The translations under genes and the position numbers were made by a program. A stretch of 64,000 nucleotides of DNA from contig NZ_JAMYWQ010000001.1 of assembly GCF_024160145.1 (NCBI RefSeq), positions 62,001 to 126,000 of the forward strand, in the 5' to 3' direction. This stretch comes from Serratia nevei. GTDB lineage: Bacteria; Pseudomonadota; Gammaproteobacteria; Enterobacterales; Enterobacteriaceae. Shown piece by piece: positions 25,444-32,810 of the stretch (position 1 is its first letter; the number at the start of each line of letters is the position of its first letter). The notes under the pieces were generated by a model. That model saw only the letters and a list, made by a program, of their open reading frames with translations. It was not told the DNA's origin and did no database searches.

Positions 25444-26160
25444 TTACATCCTGGGTTCGTTATTATCCAGCCAGCGCGCGAACACCTGCCGCGCACGCTG
25501 TTCCAGCTGTGCGCCGTGGCGCAGCGCCTGTTCGCGCAGGCTGTGGGGCGCGATGTCGGCCAGCTCCAGCTCGCAGGCATGGCCAATCAGCCAACGTTCA
25601 ATATCGCGATGATCCGCCTCCAGATGGAACTGCAGGCCGAGCGCGAAGCCCTGATAGTCGAAGGCCTGATGCGGGCACACCGCCGTGCCGGCCAGGCAGC
25701 GGGCGCCCTCCGGGATCATGAACATATCGCCGTGCCAGTGCAGCACCGGCGTGTCGGCCAGCGGTGCCAGCACCGAATCGTCTTCCGCCGCCGGCATGGT
25801 CAGCGGGGCGAAGCCGATCTCTTTGACGCCGAGCGAGATCACGTCGGCGCCCAGCGCCTGAGCGATCACCTGCGCGCCGAGACACACCCCGAGGGTCGGC
25901 CGCCGCTGCGCCAGGCGCTGTTTGACCAGCGCCAATTCATGGTCGAGAAAATCATAACGCAGCGCGCCGGAAAAGTGCTGGGCGGCGCTGATCGGACCGC
26001 CGAGCACCACCAACAGATCGGTCTCTTCATTATTGATAGCACGAATATCATCGCGGCCGGCATCGTAATACTCGATCTGATAGCCGCGCAGCGACAGCAG
26101 GGAGCCGAGGATGCCCAGGTTTTCAAAATTGACGTGTCGAATGGCGACGGCTTTTTTCAT
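25444..26160 (-). CDS. Class I glutamine amidotransferase-like protein
   Basis: 238-aa stand-alone GATase1 domain. The nucleophile Cys lies in LGVCLGAQ (about residue 92) and the His-Glu pair in LQFHLEAD (about 174-180), so the triad is intact. Stand-alone members are usually called GMP synthase-like amidotransferases and act on unknown acceptors. It sits between an 82-aa protein gene (2-bp gap) and pdxK (3-bp gap), which implies a role in vitamin B6 or PLP-related amine metabolism. That role is an inference. Confidence 0.8.
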   Translation of the reverse strand: MKKAVAIRHVNFENLGILGSLLSLRGYQIEYYDAGRDDIRAINNEETDLLVVLGGPISAAQHFSGALRYDFLDHELALVKQRLAQRRPTLGVCLGAQVIAQALGADVISLGVKEIGFAPLTMPAAEDDSVLAPLADTPVLHWHGDMFMIPEGARCLAGTAVCPHQAFDYQGFALGLQFHLEADHRDIERWLIGHACELELADIAPHSLREQALRHGAQLEQRARQVFARWLDNNEPRM

Positions 26161-26162
26161 TG

Positions 26163-26411
26163 CTAAACCTCGTTAGCGTGGGTGAACGGCGTCAGTGCCA
26201 GCGACTCACCCAGCACGGTGATGCCTTGTGCGTCGCTCTGGTAGACGATGCGGCGTTCGCTGACCTGGCTGAGCTGCACCTGATAACCCTGCGCGGCCGG
26301 AAACAGCGCGCACGCCTGCTCCAGCTGATCGGCTGCCCAGGGGGTGAACATCTGCAGGCGGGCAAAGGCTTTTCCTGCATACTGAATGTCGAGCACGTAA
26401 TGTTTATCCAT
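26163..26411 (-). CDS. Hypothetical 82-aa protein, first gene of B6 operon
   Basis: 82 aa, no signal peptide or membrane span, ordinary composition (starts MDKHYVLDIQYAGKAF). I do not recognise the family. It is the promoter-proximal gene of the operon with the amidotransferase and pdxK, so it may assist the amidotransferase. The alternating strand pattern suggests a small alpha/beta domain. Confidence 0.7.
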   Translation of the reverse strand: MDKHYVLDIQYAGKAFARLQMFTPWAADQLEQACALFPAAQGYQVQLSQVSERRIVYQSDAQGITVLGESLALTPFTHANEV

Positions 26412-26450
26412 GTAACCCCTTACTTTTGGCCGCAGAAGCTGTTAATCTTA

Positions 26451-26466
26451 TTTGAACTAGTACAAA
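26451..26466. promoter_or_regulatory. Candidate operator for PtsJ-like regulator
   Basis: TTTGAACTAGTACAAA is a 16-bp imperfect palindrome (14 of 16 positions symmetric) in the 66-bp space between the divergent B6 operon and the MocR regulator. It lies just upstream of the regulator ribosome site. MocR proteins bind as dimers, often near divergent promoters, so autoregulation and control of pdxK are likely. Confidence 0.5.
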
Positions 26467-26477
26467 AGGATTTATGT

Positions 26478-27782
26478 ATGACTTCATTGTATGCAAAAGG
26501 TGGCGGCGCTGTCCAGATTGCCGAGCAGATCGCCGCACGCATCAAAGACGGCGTGCTGCGGCCGGGTGAACTGTTGCCACCGGTACGCCAACTGGCGGCG
26601 GAGCTGGAGGTCAACCCGAATACCGTCGCCAGCGCCTACGCCCGATTGCGCGACGCCGGTCTGGTGACGACGCGTGGGCGAGCGGGAACGGTGGTGCTGG
26701 AACCACCGCTGGCGGCGCTGAGTGCGGCCTATACGCCGCGCCAGGTGCCGGCGGGGATGTGCGATCTGGCCAGCGGCAACCTGGATGCAGCTCTGTTGCC
26801 GCCGCTGGCGCTGGGCGCGGCGGAGGTGTTCCCGCAGCAAAACGGGTATGACATCAGCGGCGATCTGCCGGTGTTGACCGGGCTGGGGCGTGAGTGGCTG
26901 GGCCGCCAGGGCGTTACCCTGGGGGAACCTGCGGTGTTCTCCGGCGCGCTGGACGCGATGGAAAAGGCGCTGCGCTACCATATGCAGCCTGGCGCGGCGG
27001 TGTGGGTGGAAGATCCCTGCTGGCCGCCGTTATTGACGCTACTGCGTCACCTGCGTCTGCGGCCGCTGCCGCTGGCGGTGGACGAGCAGGGCTGCCGGCT
27101 ACCGGAAAGCGGGGCGGCCGGCGCGGTGATCCTGACGCCGCGAGCCCACAATCCGACCGGTGCCTCGCTCACTGCGCAACGCGCGCAGCAGTGGCGGCGT
27201 TTTCTGAACGACAACCCGCAGTGTCTGGCGATCGTCGATGACTTCTGGGGGCCGCTGTCGCAGCAGCCGCTGCATCTGCCGTTCGACGGCGATCGTGGGC
27301 TGTACGTGCTGTCGCTGAGCAAGTTTCTCAGCCCGGATCTGCGCATCGCGTTGGCCTGCGGCAGCCCAAGCTTGCTGCAGGCGATGCGTGCCGATCAGTA
27401 CATCAGCGAACGTTGGGTCAGCCATATCCTGCAGCAGATCGCCGCCAGACTGTGGGGGCAGGCCATGCAGGAAGGGCAACTGCAGCGGGCGCAGCAGGTG
27501 TATCAGGCCAAACGGGATGAGCTGGTGCAGCGGCTCAACGCGCTGAATCACGCGCCGCTGGCGGTGGGGGAAGGGCTGCACCTGTGGTTGCCGGTGCGGT
27601 CGGAAACCGCCGCCACGCAGCTGATGGCGCAGCGGGGCTGGCTGGTGCAGGGCGGTGAACCTTTCCGCCTGAAGGGCGATCCGGCGATCCGCGTCAGCCT
27701 GGCCAACGTCACGCCGCCACAGTTGGCGCTGCTGGCGCAGGATCTGGCCGACGCCATGCGGGCGGTGGCGGCGATCAACTAG
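26478..27782 (+). CDS. MocR/GntR-type regulator resembling PtsJ
   Basis: 434 aa from the ATG at 26478, with AAAAGGA 7 nt upstream. The N-terminal GntR winged helix (about 10-75; LLPPVRQLAAELEVNPNTVASAYARL) is joined to a fold-type I aminotransferase domain. That domain keeps the PLP lysine (LSLSKFLSPDLR), NPTGASL and DDFWG. MocR proteins sense PLP or its derivatives with this domain. Divergence from a pdxK operon matches the PtsJ setting. Its stop and the stop of the convergent LLM gene share a CTAG. Confidence 0.82.
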   Translation: MTSLYAKGGGAVQIAEQIAARIKDGVLRPGELLPPVRQLAAELEVNPNTVASAYARLRDAGLVTTRGRAGTVVLEPPLAALSAAYTPRQVPAGMCDLASGNLDAALLPPLALGAAEVFPQQNGYDISGDLPVLTGLGREWLGRQGVTLGEPAVFSGALDAMEKALRYHMQPGAAVWVEDPCWPPLLTLLRHLRLRPLPLAVDEQGCRLPESGAAGAVILTPRAHNPTGASLTAQRAQQWRRFLNDNPQCLAIVDDFWGPLSQQPLHLPFDGDRGLYVLSLSKFLSPDLRIALACGSPSLLQAMRADQYISERWVSHILQQIAARLWGQAMQEGQLQRAQQVYQAKRDELVQRLNALNHAPLAVGEGLHLWLPVRSETAATQLMAQRGWLVQGGEPFRLKGDPAIRVSLANVTPPQLALLAQDLADAMRAVAAIN

Positions 27783-28765
27783 GCCGGCGTCTGGCTCTCC
27801 GCCGCCAGCAGCTGCAGCGAGGTTAACCGGGCGGTCGGTTCGCCGATCGGCGTGTCGATGATGAATTCTTCCACGCCGTACTGCTGTTGCAGCTGCGCCA
27901 GCTGTTGATGTACCTGCTGTGCGGTGCCGAGCAGGATATGGCTTTCTCGCGGTTCGATGCGGTAGTCGGTGGCGCCGGCCTGTTGCACGAAACTCTCCGC
28001 CTGCGCCAGGCTGCCGACGGTCACGCTCTGCTCACCGGCGACGTGCACGCGGTATTGCCGGATATCCGCCGCCAGCGCCGCGGCCTGTTCAGCGCTGCGC
28101 GCCACGATCGTCGCCACCGCCAGCAGCCCCTTGCGGCCGCCGCTCAGTGCGGTGTAGTGCGTCAACGCTTCGCGGATATCTTGCGGATTGCCGTTCAGAT
28201 GCGCGGCGAACACGAAGGCCCAACCGGATTCGGCCGCCAGCGTCGCGCTCTCTTTGCTGGCGCCGAGCAAAAAGCGCTGGGCGGCGTGCGGCGGCAGCGG
28301 TGTGGCGCTCAGTCCCGGTTCGGCGTCGTCGTTCAGGTAGGCGGTCAGCTGCGACAGCTGCTGCGGGAAAGCCGGTTTGTTTTGCCGGTCGTGGGCGGCC
28401 TGCAGCGCCTGGGTGGCGAGCGGCAGCCCACCGGGCGCTTTGCCCACCCCGAGATCGACGCGCCCCGGCGCCAGCGCCGCCAGCAGGTTGAAGTTTTCGG
28501 CCACCTTGTAGGCGCTGTAGTGCTGCAGCATCACGCCGCCGGAGCCGATGCGAATGCGCGACGTCTGGCCGAGCAGGTAGCCGATCAGCACTTCCGGCGA
28601 CGGGCAGGCGAGCTGCGGCGTGTTGTGGTGCTCCGCCAGCCAGAAACGCCGATAGCCCCAGCGTTCCGCCTGCTGCGCCAGATGCAGCGTGCGCGCCAGC
28701 GCCTGCGCGGCGCTTTCCCCGTCGGCGATCGGACTCTTTTCCAATATGCTCAAGGCATAAGCCAT
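27779..28765 (-). CDS. LLM-class flavin-dependent oxidoreductase (MsnO8-like)
   Basis: 328 aa from the ATG at 28765, which has GGAAAGGAG upstream; the open frame runs on to 29224 without support. Luciferase-like TIM barrel: FWLAEHHNTPQLA (about 41-53), RIRIGSGGVMLQHYS and GRVDLGVGKAPGG. The family oxidises small organic substrates with FMNH2; the substrate is unknown here. It is monocistronic and convergent with the MocR gene. Confidence 0.85.
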   Translation of the reverse strand: MAYALSILEKSPIADGESAAQALARTLHLAQQAERWGYRRFWLAEHHNTPQLACPSPEVLIGYLLGQTSRIRIGSGGVMLQHYSAYKVAENFNLLAALAPGRVDLGVGKAPGGLPLATQALQAAHDRQNKPAFPQQLSQLTAYLNDDAEPGLSATPLPPHAAQRFLLGASKESATLAAESGWAFVFAAHLNGNPQDIREALTHYTALSGGRKGLLAVATIVARSAEQAAALAADIRQYRVHVAGEQSVTVGSLAQAESFVQQAGATDYRIEPRESHILLGTAQQVHQQLAQLQQQYGVEEFIIDTPIGEPTARLTSLQLLAAESQTPA

Positions 28766-29034
28766 TTTCCCGCTCCTTTCCTCATCAGATATGCCTGACA
28801 AATACCATGCGGGCGGCGCGCGCCTTAATACTGATTGGCGATAGGATATTCCATTGTTCCAAAACGGATTTGGATTTGCGCAGAGCGGGATAGCGCCTAA
28901 GCCACGAAACGTTGAGCGCCGTTCGGTGTCAACGGTTTCGGGTATTTTAGCGGCGCGCCAGAGGCTTCCGTATTCCAGAATACCCGAACGGAAAAAGCCT
29001 GGCGCTTTCGATATACTCGCCAGGTTCCGCGTTT

Positions 29035-30120
29035 CTATACGCGATCGCTTTGTAGTGATGCGTGATTTCTTTGCAGTCTCTTGTTGATTGTCATGGCCGG
29101 ACTTTCTACCCATTTGAAACTCAAATAGGCAAACATACTTGAAACGATCATTGACAGCACAATGTTTGTGTATGGCGACGCCACTAATACGGAGGCGATG
29201 ACCTGCTGTATTGGGAATGCCCAAAGATAAATGCCGTAGGAAATATCATTTTTTATCTTAAGCCTTTTCAGATAGGACGTCGATGCGCAGTACAGCAAAA
29301 GCAGGGAGGCGAACACATAAAATAGCGCGGTCTTGCCGTTCTCATCGTCGATGATAAAGAAAGCGAGGAGTGCGATAACGGCTGTGGCCAACAGGCCGCG
29401 GGTGGTTACCCGGTCTTTCAGAATTGCCAGAAGGCAACCTATTGCGAAGAAAGGATAAAGTAAATAGAGGGTTGGACTGTCTGATTTTGCAATTAGATGA
29501 CCTTTTAACGGCGTAAAAGGCTCAACGAGTATAACGATTGATATGAAGGCGATAAAGAGCTTCTTGTAGGGGCCAAAGGCAAGGCTGGCCAGGTAGATCA
29601 AGAGCAGATAAGAATATGCCTTCACTTCCAACGGAATGGTCCAAAGGGAGCCGTTCACGGCATTGGTGGCATTGCCGCTAAAGACACCGGGTAAGGTGTA
29701 CTGAACATCAAACTTCAATGTTTTAACGACGTAAGACCAAACCTCATTTGAGCTGAAATAATCGGAAAGGCTCAATGTGCTTAACCAGGGGCCAATAATG
29801 AGAGCGGATACGACAACCGTTACCGCATAAGCCGGAAAAACCCTGAGAAAACGCGAGCCAATATAATTTATTATTCTCCCATTGGTAAGGAGACTATGGG
29901 TGACGAGTAGCCCACTGATGAGAAAGAAGGTTTTTACAGCTAATCCACCGAATGAAACATGACCGAGCAAGGTTATCTTGTATAAGATATCATTACTCCC
30001 TTCAGCGGGAGACAGAACGAAGGCGTGGGCATAAATAACAAAATAGGCGCACAAAATTCTGATTAAATCGAGATTGTTGTTTTCTCTTTTTATAAATTGA
30101 CCAATAGTTATTGCTTTCAT
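29035..30120 (-). CDS. Acyltransferase family 3 membrane protein
   Basis: 361 aa with about ten membrane spans. It has the acyltransferase-3 features: LDLIRILCAYFVIYAHAF with the conserved His at the end of the first span, and RFLRVFPAY near residue 90. Members O-acetylate sugars of lipopolysaccharide, peptidoglycan or exopolysaccharide. Base composition is clearly more AT-rich than its neighbours, which suggests recent acquisition, as is common for O-antigen modification genes. No partner gene is nearby, so the acceptor is unknown. Confidence 0.85.
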   Translation of the reverse strand: MKAITIGQFIKRENNNLDLIRILCAYFVIYAHAFVLSPAEGSNDILYKITLLGHVSFGGLAVKTFFLISGLLVTHSLLTNGRIINYIGSRFLRVFPAYAVTVVVSALIIGPWLSTLSLSDYFSSNEVWSYVVKTLKFDVQYTLPGVFSGNATNAVNGSLWTIPLEVKAYSYLLLIYLASLAFGPYKKLFIAFISIVILVEPFTPLKGHLIAKSDSPTLYLLYPFFAIGCLLAILKDRVTTRGLLATAVIALLAFFIIDDENGKTALFYVFASLLLLYCASTSYLKRLKIKNDISYGIYLWAFPIQQVIASVLVASPYTNIVLSMIVSSMFAYLSFKWVESPAMTINKRLQRNHASLQSDRV

Positions 30121-30283
30121 TAATAAACCACATTATTAAAACTCATTCGTCAGTATATTAACACTGCTGATGCAGGACAGGAAGCCAGGTTGCTTTGGTG
30201 GGGTATACCCCAGTTTCGTGCCGGGTATCGTTTTGCTATCGGCCCGTTGCAGAACGATACTCGGCGTCCCCTGGTGGTAGCGA

Positions 30284-30709
30284 CTACAGCAGCCCGCGTT
30301 GCCGCAGCGTGAAGCGGGTGGCCTCGTTCAGATCGTACTCCGCCAGGCGCTCGCGCGGCACCCAGGCGTAGTCGTCGAACTCGTCGTTGATCGTCACGTC
30401 GCGGTTGGCGGCATGGCAGTCGAAAATCAGGTAAATCATATAGATTTGTTCCCGGCTGCCGTCGGCGTAGGTTTTGACGCGCACGTCGTCGCGGAAGGTC
30501 CAGGGCGTGATGCTGTCGAGGAGCAGCGCTGCGCCCAGCTCTTCGCGCACTTCGCGCCGCAACGCCTGTTCTATCTGTTCCCCCGGCTCGACGCCGCCGC
30601 CGGACAGTGCCCACTGGCCGGGGAATACGCCCTTGTGGGCGGCCATCTTGCACAGCAGGAAGGCGTTATCGTTTTCAATCAGCGGGCAGACAATGATGCG
30701 TTGGCGCAT
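30284..30709 (-). CDS. nudI: Nucleoside triphosphatase NudI (Nudix)
   Basis: 141 aa, full length for NudI. The Nudix box runs from GGGVEPGE through REVREELG (about residues 37-59), with all catalytic Glu residues. The start [14 protein letters not shown] and end matching LRQRGLL resemble E. coli NudI very closely. The enzyme hydrolyses pyrimidine deoxynucleoside triphosphates to monophosphates. Monocistronic. Confidence 0.92.
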   Translation of the reverse strand: MRQRIIVCPLIENDNAFLLCKMAAHKGVFPGQWALSGGGVEPGEQIEQALRREVREELGAALLLDSITPWTFRDDVRVKTYADGSREQIYMIYLIFDCHAANRDVTINDEFDDYAWVPRERLAEYDLNEATRFTLRQRGLL

Positions 30710-30878
30710 GGAAGACTCCTGTCAAAAAACAAACCCGCAGGGTAGCAGGTTTGGCGGCGCAGGACAGGAAGCCGGATCGCGTTCTGCGCGATAGCAGAAT
30801 GTTTCTGTTCCGCAGTGCATAACGCCTTGATAAAGGAGTAATCTGGCGGGGTTGAAAATTCACTTAAAAGGGAACTTT

Positions 30879-31466
30879 ATGAATTACCAGGTGGTGCCGT
30901 TTTGGTTTTACTCCGGCAAGGTTCTGCTGGCGGTGCTGGCCGCGATCGGATTAGGGCTGTGTGGCGTCAACGCAGCGATTTTTTACTGCCTGCTGCTCGG
31001 GGGGGGTTGGCCGGTTGCCGTTTCGATGCGGTTGCATCAGTTGGGGGAAAAGGGCGTGGCGATGAATCCCCGGCGTGCTTCGCAGTGGATGGTCTATGTG
31101 CAGGGCATTCCGGTACAGGAAACCCGTCAGCTGTTAACCAATCCCTGTTTTGCTCTGGAAAAGCAGATGCGAACCTTTTTTCTGCGCGCTTTCGCCGGGA
31201 AAACCGTGCTGCAGATGGCGCTGTTGCTGCTGTTGATCGCGCAGCTGGCGGCGGCGGTGAATCTGTGGATCGCCTTGGCCGGCGCGTTGTTTGGCGCCTG
31301 GCTGGTGTATAAAACTGTCGACAGCGCACGCGCGCTGCGCGCGGTGGCCAGGCAAAACTGGGTCAGCGAACGGCGGGTCACCGAGCGTGACACCGTCTGG
31401 TATAGTGCGGCGTTTAACGGCCGTAAAGGGCCGATGGCGGCGCTGGATCGTCTGTTGTCGCTGTGA
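30879..31466 (+). CDS. Hypothetical membrane protein, 195 aa
   Basis: Start at 30879 with AAGGGA just upstream. Two hydrophobic hairpins are visible: about 12-40 (VLLAVLAAIGLGLCGVNA) and about 108-145 (MALLLLLIAQLAAAVNL). The C-terminal 50 residues are basic. I do not recognise a family. It is single-gene and followed by two strong hairpins. Confidence 0.7.
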   Translation: MNYQVVPFWFYSGKVLLAVLAAIGLGLCGVNAAIFYCLLLGGGWPVAVSMRLHQLGEKGVAMNPRRASQWMVYVQGIPVQETRQLLTNPCFALEKQMRTFFLRAFAGKTVLQMALLLLLIAQLAAAVNLWIALAGALFGAWLVYKTVDSARALRAVARQNWVSERRVTERDTVWYSAAFNGRKGPMAALDRLLSL

Positions 31467-31470
31467 AGAA

Positions 31471-31491
31471 GAGAGGCGCGGCGCGCCTCTC
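31471..31491 (+). terminator. Hairpin after the 195-aa membrane protein gene
   Basis: GAGAGGCGC and GCGCCTCTC make a perfect 9-bp stem with a 3-nt loop, starting 4 bp after the stop codon. No U-tract follows directly. A second, longer hairpin lies 10 bp further on. Confidence 0.55.
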
Positions 31492-31500
31492 AGACCGTTG

Positions 31501-31536
31501 ACAAAGGAGGATAAAACGTGTTTTTTCCTCCTTTGT
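31501..31536 (+). terminator. Long perfect inverted repeat with A/T apex
   Basis: ACAAAGGAGGA (31501-31511) pairs with TCCTCCTTTGT (31526-31536) over 11 bp, and the apex AAAAC-GT-GTTTT extends the stem. It acts as a likely strong stop for the membrane-protein gene and insulates it from the transporter remnant downstream. Confidence 0.5.
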
Positions 31537-31570
31537 GGCCATCAGCCGAAAATCAATAAATTGATTTTCC

Positions 31571-31844
31571 TTGTTTTTTATCCGCTGCTTTCTGCAAACC
31601 CGGCTCGGCCGCCTGACGGCGCTGCAGCTGGCCTCGTCCACCGAACTGCTGGCGCACCTGCTGGAAGAGCAGGAAGACGTGCTGGAACAGGTGGTGCGGC
31701 AGGCCAACCAGTATCTTTGGCATGAACGTGGGCGGGATCCCGCTGGCCAGCAATCACCACGGTTTTATCCTGCTGGTGTTGCTGGTCGGCGGTTTTACGC
31801 CGATCGCCGGTTATCTGGCGTTCAGGCGCAGGGACGAGACGTAA
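31571..31844 (+). pseudogene. Remnant of a CorA/ZntB-type transporter
   Basis: The frame opening at 31692 or earlier reads SIFGMNVGGIP, the selectivity-filter signature GMN of the CorA family. It is followed by one hydrophobic span (FILLVLLVGGF) and a basic tail RRRDET, and stops at 31844. Just upstream, in another frame, lies a helical segment ELLAHLLEEQEDVLEQVV like the long CorA helices. The N-terminal domain, most of the helical stalk and the first membrane span are missing and the two pieces are out of frame. The gene is therefore an eroded deletion remnant. It ends 1 bp before the convergent SRPBCC gene. Confidence 0.6.
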
Positions 31845-32378
31845 CTACAGGCGGGCGCGGTACTCTTCTTCCCGCCGGGCATGGGTGCTCCAGAACGGCT
31901 GCGGCGCCCGATCGTGCAGACGATCCAGCAGGATATCCAGATGGGTGTGCCAGCCGCCGGCGACGCTGAGCATCTCGTCGCGGTTGGCCAGGCGGCGGTG
32001 GGTCACCGTCAGCAGCACCGCATTTCCCTGTTCCGTCAGCTCGAAGGTCACCTCGGAAGGGCGGCCCTGATCCTGCTCGGCCCAGGTAAAGCTCAGCAGG
32101 CGTGGCGGGAACAGGCAGGTGATGTGGCCGCGATTGCTGACGCAGCCGCCGTGCTGTTTGTACTTGGCGGGCGGGGGTTCGTGCTCGCCCGCCAGATCGG
32201 AGTTGCGAAACTCCAGCTCCAGCGGCGCGCCGTTTTCCAACTTCATGGCGCCGGCCGCCAGCCAGGTGGCGCGCTTGTCGGATTCGGTCAGGTAAGCCCA
32301 CACCCGCTCGATGGGGCCGGGCAGCAGCCGCTGGATGCGCAGCGTGCCGGGTTCGATAATCATGCCGTAATCATTCAT
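31845..32378 (-). CDS. SRPBCC (AHSA1-like) domain protein
   Basis: 177 aa, START-like fold of the activator-of-Hsp90 type: RLLPGPIERVWAYLTES at the start, PRLLSFTWAEQ in the middle and a C-terminal helix (GGWHTHLDILLDRL). These proteins bind small hydrophobic ligands and are often encoded beside an ArsR regulator. Here the ArsR gene lies 3 bp upstream with an AAGGAG ribosome site between them, so they form an operon. Confidence 0.85.
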   Translation of the reverse strand: MNDYGMIIEPGTLRIQRLLPGPIERVWAYLTESDKRATWLAAGAMKLENGAPLELEFRNSDLAGEHEPPPAKYKQHGGCVSNRGHITCLFPPRLLSFTWAEQDQGRPSEVTFELTEQGNAVLLTVTHRRLANRDEMLSVAGGWHTHLDILLDRLHDRAPQPFWSTHARREEEYRARL

Positions 32379-32381
32379 GGT

Positions 32382-32729
32382 TCACTCCTTGGGAGGAAGC
32401 TGTTCGGGCTGTAGCAGCGCCTGTTCGAGCGCATCCAGCCGTTCAGTCCAGAAATGTTCATAGGTTTGCAGCCATTGCATGGCCTGCGCCATAGGCTCGG
32501 GTTTGAGCCGGCAGATATGGTTTCTTCCTTGCACGGTGCGTTGCACCAGGCCCGCATGTTCCAGTGCTTTCACGTGCTTGGAGGCGCCGGCGAACGACAT
32601 CTGCAACGGCGCGGCCAGTTCGCCGATGCTGCGTTCGCCGCCGGCCAGCGCGCGTAACATCGAGCGGCGGGTCGGGTCGGCCAGCGCATGAAAAATGGCG
32701 TCCAGCTGTGAGGAAGATAATTCAACCAT
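32382..32729 (-). CDS. ArsR-family regulator paired with SRPBCC gene
   Basis: 115 aa winged helix-turn-helix: IFHALADPTRRSML (about 11-24), then the recognition region FAGASKHVKALEHAGLV. The metal-binding Cys motif of ArsR/SmtB is absent, so this is the non-metal type that pairs with SRPBCC proteins. The ATG lies inside a perfect 20-bp palindrome and has no ribosome site, which fits a leaderless mRNA. Autorepression is very likely. Confidence 0.85.
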   Translation of the reverse strand: MVELSSSQLDAIFHALADPTRRSMLRALAGGERSIGELAAPLQMSFAGASKHVKALEHAGLVQRTVQGRNHICRLKPEPMAQAMQWLQTYEHFWTERLDALEQALLQPEQLPPKE

Positions 32730-32739
32730 ATGGTTGAAT
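32720..32739. promoter_or_regulatory. Perfect palindromic operator O1 over ArsR start
   Basis: ATTCAACCAT followed by ATGGTTGAAT is a perfect 20-bp palindrome. Its centre is next to the ArsR start codon. It also overlaps the last bases of the -10 element at 32737-32742. Confidence 0.7.
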
Positions 32740-32764
32740 ATAGAACAGGCAGGCTACTATTCAA
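32737..32764 (-). promoter_or_regulatory. Promoter of the ArsR/SRPBCC operon
   Basis: On the minus strand TTGAAT (32764-32759) and TATATT (32742-32737) are spaced by 16 bp, close to the sigma-70 consensus. Only 7 nt separate the -10 from the ATG, so transcription would start at or next to the start codon. Confidence 0.55.
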
Positions 32765-32778
32765 CCGTCTTGTTGAAT
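32759..32778. promoter_or_regulatory. Second operator O2 of the ArsR regulator
   Basis: ATTCAAC, six bases, GTTGAAT: the same half-sites as O1 with a diverged core. It covers the -35 element and lies 39 bp from O1 centre to centre. Two sites flanking the promoter suggest cooperative repression. Confidence 0.6.
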
Positions 32779-32785
32779 ATTTTTT

Positions 32786-32805
32786 GCCCCGGCGAAAACC
32801 GGGGC
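32786..32805 (-). terminator. Hairpin after the M20 amidohydrolase gene
   Basis: GCCCCGG and CCGGGGC form a 7-bp stem with a 6-nt loop, 5 bp after the end of the thiazoline operon. On the minus strand it is followed by A rather than U residues, so termination may be weak. Confidence 0.4.
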
Positions 32806-32810
32806 GAGGA

